The position numbers were made by a program, and so were the translations under genes. From positions 62,001 to 126,000 of the forward strand of contig JAJEDI010000075.1 of assembly GCA_022821585.1 (NCBI GenBank): a DNA stretch of 64,000 nt, written 5' to 3'. Shown here one piece after another: positions 32,778-41,625 of the stretch. Under the pieces are notes generated by a model, which ran no database searches, was not told where the DNA came from, and saw nothing but the letters and a program-made list of their open reading frames with translations. Origin of the DNA: Caldilineaceae bacterium. GTDB taxonomy: Bacteria > Chloroflexota > Anaerolineae > Caldilineales > Caldilineaceae. Every line of letters begins with the position of its first letter. The first letter of the stretch is position 1.

Positions 32778-35558
32778 ATGATGGAACTGGCGCTGCGGCG
32801 CAATCTGAGCAAGTGGCAACCGATGTCCTTTGTGGTTGCCGGCCTGGTCGTCACCGTAGCGCTGATCGCGGCCATTCCCCTCTTCACGAACGCTGCACTG
32901 GACAGGTTCCTGCGCAGCGAAATCGCCGCGCAGGATGCTGAACTCCCTCTGTCCAGCCTGCTCCTCGTGCATCGCGTGCCCCTTTTGAGATCGACTCCGC
33001 TCGAACAGTACCGGCGCGCCGATGAATTTATGCGTCAACGCGCTACGGAGCTTCCGGGCCTGCCGCTCACCCGCATGACCCGCTACGGCTCGACGCGCGT
33101 CCTCAAATTTCTGGCCTCCGCCGACAAAGAGCTGCCCGAAGACCTGCGCCAGTACCAGTCTGCCGGGCTTGCCTTTCTGACCGGTCTCGAAGAGCATGTG
33201 GAGATCGTGTTGGGCGAACCCTTGGGACAAGCGGGTCCGGGCGCAGCCGGTGACGACATCCCGGCCTGGGTCAGTGAACGGTTCTATTACGACCACGAGG
33301 TTCAGGTCGGTGACCGCGTTCTCTTCGGACTCGATGATCCTGATATTGTTGCTCCCGTCGAAGTTCTGGTCAAGGGCGTATGGCGTCCGGCCGACGCAGA
33401 TCGCGGCTTCTGGTTCGAGGAGCCGGAGGCGTTCGCTTTCTATTTCATTGTTGACGAAGCGGACTTCATGGGCCGTGTGGCGCCTACTCTGGGGGACCAG
33501 GTCCGGAAGTATGCCTGGTTTCTGCTCTTCGACGGAGAGGAGATCAAGGTCGACAAGGTGGCGCCCATGCTGGCGGCCATCACCCGTATACAGGCCAGAA
33601 CCTCCGGCATCCTGTCCCACGTCGACCTGACCGCGCCCGCATACGTGCTGCTGCAGAAGTACGCGGACCGTTCCGCCGCCTTACGGACCTTTCTGCTGCT
33701 TCTGAGCCTGCCCGTACTGCTTGCACTCCTGCTCTACACCTTTATTTCGTCCGATATCATGGTGGCGTCGGAGGAGAGCGAGATCGTGACGCTCAAGAGC
33801 CGGGGCGCATCCAGTCTGCAGATCGTGGGGCTCTATCTTCTGGAGATGCTGGCGATCGGCGCGCTCTGTCTGACCGCAGGGCTGCTGGCGGCCGGCGGCG
33901 TCACGCAGGGGATGGGGCAGGTCTACCGCTTTCTGACCTTCGCGGCCAGGCCGCTCCTGGACCTCTCTTTCTCCGCCCAGGTCGCCCTGTACGCCGGCTC
34001 TGCCACGGTTCTGGGCATCGGCGCGACGCTGCTCTCGGCCGCCGGCGCGGCCAGGCGCACAGTCGTTACGCACCAGCGCGCGACGGCGCGCGAGGAGTTC
34101 CTCAACCGCGCCCGGCGCAGCGCATGGATTCCCTTGGAACTCCTGTTTCTTGCCGGCGTCATCTATGCCTACTGGCGTCTGCGGCAACAGGAACAGGCAT
34201 TCGAGGTCACGCAAGACACGTTTGTGGACCCGCTGCTCCTGCTGGCGCCGACCGTATTTGTCGCCGCAGTGGCACTGGTCTCCTTGCGAGGGCTTCCTGT
34301 CATCACCGGCCTGCTGGGGCGGGCGGCGAGCCGCTTCATCAGTGTGCCGATGTGGCTGGCCGTCACGCAGATCTCGCGGCGCTCAGGCAGCAATCGCGCG
34401 CTTCTCTTTCTCCTGATCTTTACGATTGCTCTCGGCCTCTTCAGCGCGACCTTCGCCGGCACGCTCGATACACACTACACCGACGTCGTCCGCTACGCCG
34501 TCGGCTCCGATCTGGCCATCCAGGTGCAGTGGGAGCAGGTGGGGGGAAGTACCGAGCAGCGCTGGCGCTATCCTCCTTTCGCCGTCGTCCAGTCGATCCC
34601 CGGGGTGGAGGCCGCGACCCGTGTGCTGCGGCAGCCGGTTTTCGTCGACGGACTTGAAGGGAATGTAAATGCTACCGTGCTGGGAATCGACCGGGCGGAG
34701 TTCAGCCAGGCCGGCTGGTGGCGAGACGACTTCTCCCAGGAATCTCTGGGCGCGCTGACCAACAGACTGGCGCTCAACTCCTTGGGCGCTCTCGTCAGCC
34801 GCAGCTTTATCGAGGCGACCGGACTGCGGGTGGGAGATAACCTGTCCGTCTTCGTCGAGGGTGTTAGTCGCCCCATCAATTTCGCTATTGCCGGCGTCCT
34901 CAGCTATTTCCCGACACTCTACCCGGACGACGGGCACTTCTTTGTCGGCAATCTGGAACACATCTATCGCACTATCGGCAACCGGCCATACGATATCTGG
35001 ATGAGACTGGATAGCAGTGCCGACCCGGCGGTCATCCTCGAATCTTTGCGAGCCCGCGGGTTCATCATCACCGCCGCGACCGACAGCCGCTGGGAGACCG
35101 CGGTCTGGCGTACTGATCCGCAGCGCACGGCGCTGTTCGGCATCCTTTCCCTGGGTTTCGTCGTGGCGACGGTCATCTCCGGGCTGGCGTTCCTGTTGCA
35201 CTCGCTGTTTGCGCTGCGCCAGCGCATTCTGCAGTTCGGCCTGCTGCGTGCTATTGGGCTGTCGACGGCTCAAATAACGTCTGTCGTCGTCTTCGAGAAA
35301 CTGTTTCTCGTGCTCCTGGCTGCTGTGGTCGGCACGTTGATCGGCGCGCTGACCTCGGCGCTGTTCGTTCCTCTTCTTCAGATTGGGACGGCCGTGCACG
35401 GCTCGACGCCTCCATTTGTCGTTGCTCCGGCCTGGGGGCAGGCGGTGAAGATCTATCTTGCATTTGCCGTGATGGTGATCGTGACACTGGCAATCGTCGT
35501 TGGGCAGTTGCGCCAGCTGCGCATCTATGAAGCGATCAAGTTGGGCGGTCTGGAATAG
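32778..35558 (+). CDS. FtsX-like ABC permease without adjacent ATPase
   Basis: This 926-aa membrane protein has the duplicated FtsX/MacB-type layout: one membrane span near the N-terminus ('FVVAGLVVTVALIAAIPLF'), a large extracytoplasmic part, a three-span FtsX block (about 300-420, including 'LLLLSLPVLLALLLYTF'), two spans and another anchor ('LLIFTIALGLFSATF'), a second external domain, and a final three-span block near the C-terminus ('LVLLAAVVGTLIGALTSAL'). Such proteins couple ATP hydrolysis to lipoprotein, lipid or peptide movement across the membrane. No LolD-type ATPase is adjacent, which is unusual. ATG 32778 is followed by another ATG; either may serve. Confidence 0.85.
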   Translation: MMELALRRNLSKWQPMSFVVAGLVVTVALIAAIPLFTNAALDRFLRSEIAAQDAELPLSSLLLVHRVPLLRSTPLEQYRRADEFMRQRATELPGLPLTRMTRYGSTRVLKFLASADKELPEDLRQYQSAGLAFLTGLEEHVEIVLGEPLGQAGPGAAGDDIPAWVSERFYYDHEVQVGDRVLFGLDDPDIVAPVEVLVKGVWRPADADRGFWFEEPEAFAFYFIVDEADFMGRVAPTLGDQVRKYAWFLLFDGEEIKVDKVAPMLAAITRIQARTSGILSHVDLTAPAYVLLQKYADRSAALRTFLLLLSLPVLLALLLYTFISSDIMVASEESEIVTLKSRGASSLQIVGLYLLEMLAIGALCLTAGLLAAGGVTQGMGQVYRFLTFAARPLLDLSFSAQVALYAGSATVLGIGATLLSAAGAARRTVVTHQRATAREEFLNRARRSAWIPLELLFLAGVIYAYWRLRQQEQAFEVTQDTFVDPLLLLAPTVFVAAVALVSLRGLPVITGLLGRAASRFISVPMWLAVTQISRRSGSNRALLFLLIFTIALGLFSATFAGTLDTHYTDVVRYAVGSDLAIQVQWEQVGGSTEQRWRYPPFAVVQSIPGVEAATRVLRQPVFVDGLEGNVNATVLGIDRAEFSQAGWWRDDFSQESLGALTNRLALNSLGALVSRSFIEATGLRVGDNLSVFVEGVSRPINFAIAGVLSYFPTLYPDDGHFFVGNLEHIYRTIGNRPYDIWMRLDSSADPAVILESLRARGFIITAATDSRWETAVWRTDPQRTALFGILSLGFVVATVISGLAFLLHSLFALRQRILQFGLLRAIGLSTAQITSVVVFEKLFLVLLAAVVGTLIGALTSALFVPLLQIGTAVHGSTPPFVVAPAWGQAVKIYLAFAVMVIVTLAIVVGQLRQLRIYEAIKLGGLE

Positions 35559-35619
35559 GGCTGAATTCATGCTGAGATGGGTTCGGTGCACCTATTGCGG
35601 GGCCGGCGCGTCTCGTCTC

Positions 35620-35648
35620 GGGTACATCCCAAAATGGGGGTGAACTCT
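35620..35648 (+). repeat. GGGTACATCCCA motif
   Basis: GGGTACATCCCAAAATGGGG followed by GTGAACTCT, the fourth instance of the short motif shared with 5421, 22619 and 23084 (minus). Here it stands about 95 bp from an inverted palindromic element. Confidence 0.7.
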
Positions 35649-35726
35649 CGCAATCCTCTTGCAGAGCCCTGACCAGGACCTGTCCGCGTTCCGATCTGCG
35701 GCAGAGGAACCAGCAACTCTCTCCTC

Positions 35727-35812
35727 ATAACTCTCTTCTCGCATTTGGGCGGTCGGGCCTATTCGGCCCTCCCTTGGGGGGGGGCCCCGCCCCCGCAACG
35801 CCCCCTCTCCTG
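35727..35812 (-). repeat. GC-rich palindromic element, copy 4 (inverted), with purine-rich tail
   Basis: On the minus strand: GGGGGCGTTGCGGGGGC, then GGGGCCC with a lengthened C-run, then AAGGGAGGGCCGAATAGGCC and CCGCCC, then AAATGCGAGAAGAGAG as in copy 1. The first hairpin has been altered by a homopolymer expansion of nine G's on the plus strand (35776-35784). Confidence 0.8.
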
Positions 35813-36222
35813 TCCGCGCCGTAGCGAGTGTGTGGCTAATTTGGAGTTGTCGTCTCGCGGCGGCCGGGCTTCACCCCCTCCCCCCCCCGCATCTTGGCAG
35901 ATTCCGAGTATGTGCCAGCGCTGGCAAGACAAGCGAGGCAACTCCCATTTGTGCCCAACGTTCACTGCTATGACCATCGCGAGCCCGCTACAGAAATACT
36001 GACGGTCCATTCCCCCCGGAAAGACCGCACACAGTACACACGCAGAACATGGCTCAGCAGTTACCTCAGTTGAATGATGTATGAGACCCGAAGCAGTGCA
36101 TTCCACTGGATAAGCTGAATCTGTGCGCGCACTTCTCTTCTTCAGATGGCTACTATCATTCCTTTACCGTGATCTATTTCTGATAGGTCGCCTGATCATC
36201 GGTTACGCCCGCATGTATGCCT
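35813..36222. other. Intergenic stretch, no gene seen
   Basis: No convincing gene. It contains a pyrimidine tract of C5-T-C9 at 35874-35888, G-rich on the minus strand. An open minus-strand frame at 35759-36106 has no recognisable family and runs through the repeat, so it is not called. Confidence 0.4.
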
Positions 36223-36411
36223 TCAGAACGATTCATCATTCCAGTGTTCTTCATCTCCGAAGGTCTCCATGTGAAACTGAATCGCAGATGTGATGTCTGC
36301 CACTGCCTCTTCAAAAGAATCCCACTCGCCAACGATAGTGCCCTTCAAGCCAACTGCATAGGCGACATAGACGTCTACATGCTTTTCGACTATGACTTCA
36401 AGTAGACGCAT
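36223..36411 (-). CDS. Solo HicB-like small protein
   Basis: This 62-aa protein ('LEVIVEKHVDVYVAYAVG', 'VGEWDSFEEAVADITSAIQFH') has the short beta-beta-beta-alpha pattern of HicB/UPF0150-like proteins, which are often found without a toxin. GGAG lies about 12 nt before the ATG. No HicA-like frame is adjacent on either side. It differs clearly from the hicB at 26362. It may be a remnant or a stand-alone regulator. Confidence 0.55.
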   Translation of the reverse strand: MRLLEVIVEKHVDVYVAYAVGLKGTIVGEWDSFEEAVADITSAIQFHMETFGDEEHWNDESF

Positions 36412-36538
36412 CCGACACTCTTCTCCTCTGAATATGGATAAGCATCGGTCCGCGAAATCTGTGGGTTTCGAAGCCCCCCCTTGCAGAAATCTCCCGGTCT
36501 ACCTGTTCTGAGCACGGTCACGCTACCCATCCTGTTCG

Positions 36539-37336
36539 TCACTGTCCGGCGACAATTGGGTGAATCTCATGCTCCCAGGGGCCGCCCACCTCCATTTCTT
36601 CGTCGGCCCCCGCCGCGTCACCGCCTCCCGTAAAGCGCGTATAGTCCGGAATGTAGATGATGGCGAAGGCCCGTCGCGGTGTCTCAGTGCGGTTGGGACC
36701 GGCGTAGTGAAACGTGCATCCATGGTGAAATGTAACGCCGCCAGCCCCCATCGGCATCGCCACCGGTTCCGGCACTTCAAAGCCCTGCTCCTTGAAACGG
36801 TCAACCACACTGTCGTCCTCGTCGGTCAGACTGATTGGGTCCAACCTGCCATGACTGTGCGAACCGGGAACAAAGTGCAGACAGCCGTTCTCGACGCTCA
36901 CGTCGTCCACCGCAATCCAGGCAGACAGCGCACCAACCGGGTCCATCGGCCAGTAAGGGGCGTCCTGGTGCCAGTTGGTCTGCTTGCTCTCCTGTCCCGG
37001 CGGCTTGATCATCGCGTGGTCATGGTAGATGCGCACGTGCTGGCAGCGGCTCAGCTGACGCGCGTACTCGCCCAAACGCGAGTCGAACGCGATCTCCTTC
37101 GCCTGTGGGTAATCGGTCCACAGATTGACCATCTGGTTGAAGACGCGTTCATAGTCTTCGGAGTGGCGGCCCCCTCCTTCGGCTCCAACGATGCGGTCGC
37201 GCTCAATAGCGACAGCACTGTCCAGCGCCTGGCGCAGGGACGCAATCTCCTCCTGCGAAAAGAAGCTGTGATATTGAATGTAGCCGTTGTTCTGGAAGAA
37301 CTCTACCTCGGCAGGGTCAACGACAATCTCCGGCAT
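36539..37336 (-). CDS. Phytanoyl-CoA dioxygenase (PhyH) family protein
   Basis: This 265-aa Fe(II)/2-oxoglutarate oxygenase has H123-x-D125 in 'NWHQDAPYWP', a distal His in 'TFHYAGPN' (H210) and a following Arg (about R222). These match the ectoine-hydroxylase-like branch well, including 'ENGCLHFVPGSH'. It is cytosolic. It follows DppC and DppB permease genes on the minus strand with a 77-bp gap, so it may modify the transported compound. The substrate is unknown. Confidence 0.9.
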   Translation of the reverse strand: MPEIVVDPAEVEFFQNNGYIQYHSFFSQEEIASLRQALDSAVAIERDRIVGAEGGGRHSEDYERVFNQMVNLWTDYPQAKEIAFDSRLGEYARQLSRCQHVRIYHDHAMIKPPGQESKQTNWHQDAPYWPMDPVGALSAWIAVDDVSVENGCLHFVPGSHSHGRLDPISLTDEDDSVVDRFKEQGFEVPEPVAMPMGAGGVTFHHGCTFHYAGPNRTETPRRAFAIIYIPDYTRFTGGGDAAGADEEMEVGGPWEHEIHPIVAGQ

Positions 37337-37413
37337 ATCTCTGTGTCCTGTTTGATGAGTGAATTACTGTAGGGAAGCTCTTGCTCGTGAGCCGATTCCC
37401 GCTTCATCGTTTC

Positions 37414-38577
37414 TTACCGGGCATAGGGATCGGCCGCATCGCGCAGGCCGTCGCCCACAAAATTGAAGGCCAGCACTGCAATCACCACCAGCAGCCCCGG
37501 GGTGAGCAGCCATGGCGCCAACACCACCGCCTGCAAGTTCTGCGCCTCGCGCAACAGCACGCCCCAACTGAGTGCCGGCGGTCGCATGCCCAATCCCAGA
37601 AAGCTGAGACTGGTCTCGCTCAGAATCATCGACGGAACAGCCAGAGTCAGTGAGGCAATAATATGGCTGAGGAACGAAGGCGTCATGTGGCGTACTATAA
37701 TGCGGCCCTCCGATGCGCCGGCAAAGCGTGCCGCCTGCACAAAGTCCTCTTCTCGCAATGACAGAAAGCGCCCGCGCACGACCCGCGCCAGCCCGGTCCA
37801 GCCGATCAGGGAGAGAATGATCGTAATGGCGAAATAGACCCTCGTCACCGGCCATTCTTTGGGAATCGCCGCGCTCAGCGCCAACCACAGCGGTATGCTG
37901 GGCATCGCCCGGATGAACTCGATGATACGCTGGATTAATATGTCGGCCGTTCCTCCGTAGTAACCGGAGATTCCGCCGATCAGGACGCCCAATACAAAGC
38001 TGAGAATTACGCCCACCAGCCCTATCGATACGGAAATCCGCGTCGCTGCCAGCAAGCGGGACAGCACGTCTCGCCCCAACCGGTCTGCGCCCAAAAGGAA
38101 GACCGTGCTTTCGTTGCTTTCAAGCCCGAACAGATGCAGATCGGTCTCCATCAAGCCCCAGAACTTGTAGGGATCGCCATGCACCATGAATCTGATCGGA
38201 TACTTGACCGACTCGTCCACTTCAAAAATCTTACGAAAAGTCTCCGGATCTCGCCCACTTTTGAATCCGTACACAAAAGGGGGAAAATGGAGCCCTTCCT
38301 CATCGAAAAACTGCAGCAACTGCGGCGGAGCGTAGGCCGACTGCACGTCGTGGCGCAGCGGATCGTAAGGCGCCAGAAACTCCCACGTGAGAGCCGCCAG
38401 ATAGAGCAGTATCAGCACCACACTGCTCAACAGCGCCATCCTATGCCGGCGAAAGCGCCACCACATCAACTGCCGCGGAGATGCGACAAAGATCCGTTCT
38501 CTCTCGCTCGGGACCTCGTCAAACTCCGGATCGTCCGGAAAAGAGTTGCCGGTCTCTGCGGCGAAGTCCTGCGTCAT
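37414..38577 (-). CDS. Dipeptide/oligopeptide-type ABC permease, DppC family, long-loop form
   Basis: This 387-aa permease has span 1 in 'MALLSSVVLILLYLAALTW', then a long periplasmic loop of about 120 residues ('PPQLLQFFDEEGLHFPPFVYG', 'YPIRFMVHGDPYKFWGL') before 'LGADRLGRDVLSR' and the conserved domain with 'DFVQAARFAGASEGRIIVRH'. The long loop is shared with the DppC protein at 44774 but not with that at 15726, and recalls YejE-type permeases. GGGAG is 6 nt before ATG 38577. No ATPase lies in this cluster. Confidence 0.93.
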   Translation of the reverse strand: MTQDFAAETGNSFPDDPEFDEVPSERERIFVASPRQLMWWRFRRHRMALLSSVVLILLYLAALTWEFLAPYDPLRHDVQSAYAPPQLLQFFDEEGLHFPPFVYGFKSGRDPETFRKIFEVDESVKYPIRFMVHGDPYKFWGLMETDLHLFGLESNESTVFLLGADRLGRDVLSRLLAATRISVSIGLVGVILSFVLGVLIGGISGYYGGTADILIQRIIEFIRAMPSIPLWLALSAAIPKEWPVTRVYFAITIILSLIGWTGLARVVRGRFLSLREEDFVQAARFAGASEGRIIVRHMTPSFLSHIIASLTLAVPSMILSETSLSFLGLGMRPPALSWGVLLREAQNLQAVVLAPWLLTPGLLVVIAVLAFNFVGDGLRDAADPYAR

Positions 38578-38635
38578 GGATTCTCCCTGCGCGGCGCGGG
38601 GTTCCAGATGTGACACTCTGTTTCCAGCCGCCGGC

Positions 38636-39625
38636 TCACTGCGTTTCCATCCGGATTCGCGGATCGAGAACGGCCAATAGCAGGTCCGAGATCAACGTGC
38701 CCACGACCGTCAGTACACTTAACATCAGCAGGAAGCTGGCCGCCAGATACATGTCCTGCGTCATCAGCGCCCCCAGCAGCATCGGCCCCGTGGTTGGCAG
38801 ACTCAAGACGACCGATACGATCGTGGCCCCCGAAATCAGATTCGGCAGCGTCCAGCCGACCGTGCTGACAAAAGGGTTGAGCGCCACGCGCACCGGATAT
38901 TTTCGCACCAGGACCCGCTCTCTCAGTCCCTTCGCCCTGGCGGTTTCTACATAGGGTTTGTTCAACTCGTCCAACAAATTTGCCCGCATCGTGCGGATCA
39001 TTTCGGCAGTGCCCGCCGTACCCAGGATGATCAAAGGCAGCCACAGGTGCGTGATCATGTCGAGGAACTTTGCCAGGCTCCACGGCGCCGCCCGGTACTC
39101 CTGCGAAAAGAGCCCGCTCAGCCGCAGACCGAACTGATCGAACGCGTACCACATGATCACCAGCGCAATCAGGAAATTGGGCAGTCCCAGACCGATAAAG
39201 CCCAGGGTGGTGAATATGTAGTCGCCAACTGAATACTGGTTGACCGCCGAATAGACCCCGATCAGAAAGCCGACAACCCACGTGAACAGGATAGTCGACA
39301 GGCTGATGAAGAAAGTCAGGGCCAGCCGCTCCCAGATCAGGTTTTCGACCGGCACATTCCATTCGAAGGAAAAGCCAAAATTGCCGCGCAGGATATTGGT
39401 CAGCCACTGCAGGTAACGCAGGGGAGCGGGCTTGTCGAGGCCGAACTGCTTGCGTAACGCCTCGAGCCGTTCCTGGTCGACAGGGTCACCCCCGGCCGCC
39501 AGGTTGGCCGCGTAGGCGTCCAGGTAGTCGCCCGGCGGCAACTCGATCACCAGGAATGTGACGATGGTGATAAAGAAGAGCGTCGGTATCAGAAGCAGGA
39601 TTCTGCGTACGATGAACGCGATCAT
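38636..39625 (-). CDS. Dipeptide/oligopeptide-type ABC permease, DppB family
   Basis: This 329-aa inner-membrane permease starts 'MIAFIVRRILLLIPTLFF', has 'IELPPGDYLDAYAANLAAGG', 'FGLDKPAPLRYLQWL' and the coupling loop 'YVETARAKGLRERVLVRKYPVRVAL', and ends 'DPRIRMETQ'. ATG 39625 is chosen since family proteins start there; the promoter at 39683-39712 leaves a leader of about 50 nt. It pairs with DppC downstream. Its closest relative in the window is the DppB at 43718, with the same 'APPGD/LPPGD' region. Confidence 0.94.
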   Translation of the reverse strand: MIAFIVRRILLLIPTLFFITIVTFLVIELPPGDYLDAYAANLAAGGDPVDQERLEALRKQFGLDKPAPLRYLQWLTNILRGNFGFSFEWNVPVENLIWERLALTFFISLSTILFTWVVGFLIGVYSAVNQYSVGDYIFTTLGFIGLGLPNFLIALVIMWYAFDQFGLRLSGLFSQEYRAAPWSLAKFLDMITHLWLPLIILGTAGTAEMIRTMRANLLDELNKPYVETARAKGLRERVLVRKYPVRVALNPFVSTVGWTLPNLISGATIVSVVLSLPTTGPMLLGALMTQDMYLAASFLLMLSVLTVVGTLISDLLLAVLDPRIRMETQ

Positions 39626-39682
39626 TTCGCCGCTGACTGTGAGTGTAGGACCGACGAGCTTGCAGTGCGCGGGGCGGTTGGC

Positions 39683-39712
39683 ATTATATACGTTCTGGAA
39701 TGGGAAAAGCAA
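39683..39712 (-). promoter_or_regulatory. Promoter for the DppB-DppC-PhyH operon
   Basis: On the minus strand a TATAAT box (39688-39683) is preceded by TTGCTT (39712-39707) with an 18-bp spacer. The -10 is perfect, the -35 only partial. The transcription start would fall near 39676. Confidence 0.6.
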
Positions 39713-39805
39713 ACGGGTCGTCCCGGCGGGCCAGGGATACCTGGGCTTCGGATACCCGCCGAAACACTGACTGCCGGGGCGGGTTGAGGTGAAAGCTGCA
39801 ACGAC

Positions 39806-39912
39806 CTAACCCTTGATTCCGGTGATGACGACGCCCTGGATGAAGTAGCGCTTGGCAACAGAGAAGGCTGCCAAGAGCGGGACGTTCGACACAAGTGTCC
39901 TGCCCGTCAGCG
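39806..39912 (-). pseudogene. Remnant of a MalG-type ABC permease C-terminus
   Basis: The minus-strand frame ending at TAG 39806 gives '..LAAFSVAKRYFIQGVVITGIKG', the typical tail of a carbohydrate ABC permease of the MalG type ('QRYFxxGxxxGxxKG'). About 30 residues are recognisable; upstream of that the frame runs into the aminotransferase gene and carries no more permease sequence. It is thus a decayed fragment of a lost sugar transporter gene, not an active gene. Confidence 0.6.
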
Positions 39913-39945
39913 GCCCAAGTCTGGCGTAGCTGTCGCCGCCCCCCA

Positions 39946-41154
39946 TCACGCCTCGCATCGCACCCGTTCCACCGCGTCCCACAAGGCTGCCGCCATGTAC
40001 TCGTTCTCGGCTTCCGTCATGAGCGGATGCAGGGCCATACAGAATAAGCGCGCGCTCAGCTCCTCGGAAAGAGGCAGTTCCTGGCCGGCCGTCTGCTCGC
40101 GTATAAACGGGGAATCGGCGTAGACAGCTCGATTGTAGACGCCGCAACCAATCCCGTGCTCCTCTTCCACGATGCGCATTACCCTGTCTCGCTTTTCCCC
40201 GGCCCAAGCGCGCGGCACCAGCATCGTGTAAAGATAGTAGGTGTGTTCATAACCGGGCGGCTCATAAGGCAGTGTCAGTTCGGGGATGCCTTGTAGCAGT
40301 TCGTCCCGCCGTCTGGCCGCCTTCACCCGCTGCGCAGTCATGTCGTCAAGACGCCGCAGCTGCACCAGCCCAACGGCCGCCTGAACCTTGGTCATCTTGT
40401 AGTTCGTTCCCCACCCGTCGTGCGCTCCCCCAAATTGCCTGATGCCGCGCAGCCGCAGCGCTGCCTCCGGGTCGTTCGTGGTGATCGCCCCGCCCTCCCC
40501 AAGCGTGGTCATCAGCTTCATCGTGTGGAAACTGAACACGGTCATCCAGCCCTTTGCGCCTATCTTCGTACCCATGTACCCGCCGGCGCCGGCGCGCGCC
40601 GCGTCGCCGATAACTTTGAGAGGACCGTGCCGCCGGTGAGGATAACGCTCGGCAATCTCGAGAAGCTCATCCATCGGCGCCGACAACCCGTTCATATGAA
40701 CCGGGAAAATGGCGCGTGTGCGCGGTGTAATTCGCTTCTCCACGTCTGCCGGGTCCATGTTGAAAGTGCGGGGATCAACTTCGCACCACACCACCTGGCC
40801 CCGCTGCCCGATCACCGCTTGCGCCGCCGCACGAAAGTTGATCGCAGGGACGATCACCTCATCGCCCGGCTCCAAATCCAGGCACATCATCGCCATGTCC
40901 AGACCGGTACCGGCGCCGTTAATGGAAATCGCTTCAGCCGCCCCGCAATACTCGGCAAAGGCTGCCTCGAAATCCAGGATCTCAGGGCAGATAAAACCGA
41001 ATCCCACTGTGGTCGGATCCATTGAATCGCGGATCGCCTTCGTCGCAGCCTCGATTTCCTCTTCGGTATACCATCCCCCCAACATCGGCTCTGCAGGCCA
41101 GTACGGCCCCGGTCGACCTCGGGCCAGAATTTCCTTGCGGCGGCTTTCGTCCAT
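39946..41154 (-). CDS. DegT/DnrJ/EryC1/StrS-family aminotransferase
   Basis: This 402-aa PLP enzyme should transaminate a keto-sugar or cyclitol. Family landmarks: 'SINGAGTGLDMAM' (phosphate-binding loop), 'GDEVIVPAINF', 'IGDAARAGAG' (Asp contacting the PLP ring) and 'FSFHTMKLMTTLGEGGAI' with the Schiff-base Lys. GGAAGGAG lies 11 nt before ATG 41154. Its neighbours downstream are the permease remnant and the DppB/DppC operon, but those have their own promoter. A sugar-modification role is usual in the family. Confidence 0.9.
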   Translation of the reverse strand: MDESRRKEILARGRPGPYWPAEPMLGGWYTEEEIEAATKAIRDSMDPTTVGFGFICPEILDFEAAFAEYCGAAEAISINGAGTGLDMAMMCLDLEPGDEVIVPAINFRAAAQAVIGQRGQVVWCEVDPRTFNMDPADVEKRITPRTRAIFPVHMNGLSAPMDELLEIAERYPHRRHGPLKVIGDAARAGAGGYMGTKIGAKGWMTVFSFHTMKLMTTLGEGGAITTNDPEAALRLRGIRQFGGAHDGWGTNYKMTKVQAAVGLVQLRRLDDMTAQRVKAARRRDELLQGIPELTLPYEPPGYEHTYYLYTMLVPRAWAGEKRDRVMRIVEEEHGIGCGVYNRAVYADSPFIREQTAGQELPLSEELSARLFCMALHPLMTEAENEYMAAALWDAVERVRCEA

Positions 41155-41625
41155 GGCTTTGAACTCTCCTTCCTGACGAGCCTACTCCGGCAGAGCGGTT
41201 GACGCGACTCCCTCCGAGGTTCCGGCACGCGATCGAAGCCGGGTCGCTAGTTCCGACCGGCTCAAAACGCGCACACCAGGCCTCCGGATAGGCCTGATGG
41301 TCGTTCCAAGGGCGTTGCAACTGGAGAACCCTGCAGCCAGGGTTCTCCGGCACGAAGTGTTGGATTCCTGCATGGGTGAGGCGCCCTCCCTTCTTGGCAA
41401 GAGCCACCGGGACAAGCAGCGCTATTTTCCCATATCCCTTTTGCCTGAACAAACTGTCTCAAAACACGGCCCAAACGGTTTGCCTTGCCCTGTCCGCTTG
41501 TGCAAAGCTATACGCCTGCTGCGCTTGGCCGCTAACGCAGCCACCTTATCGAAGTTGCAACTCAGCTTCGGGACAGGCTGTGGCCGCAGGAGATTCATGA
41601 GCCACACCGCAATGAGGATACCGAA
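41155..41625. other. Intergenic stretch with one hairpin, no gene seen
   Basis: No convincing coding frame or promoter. The only clear structure is the inverted repeat at 41323-41348: GGAGAACCCTG - cagc - CAGGGTTCTCC, a perfect 11-bp stem without a T-run. It could be a divergent-region RNA hairpin or the end of a degraded element. Confidence 0.5.

Noticed and set aside
41155..41625. Insertion-sequence remnant suspected because of the hairpin and unusual composition
   Set aside because: No transposase-like peptide, terminal repeats or target duplication could be identified.
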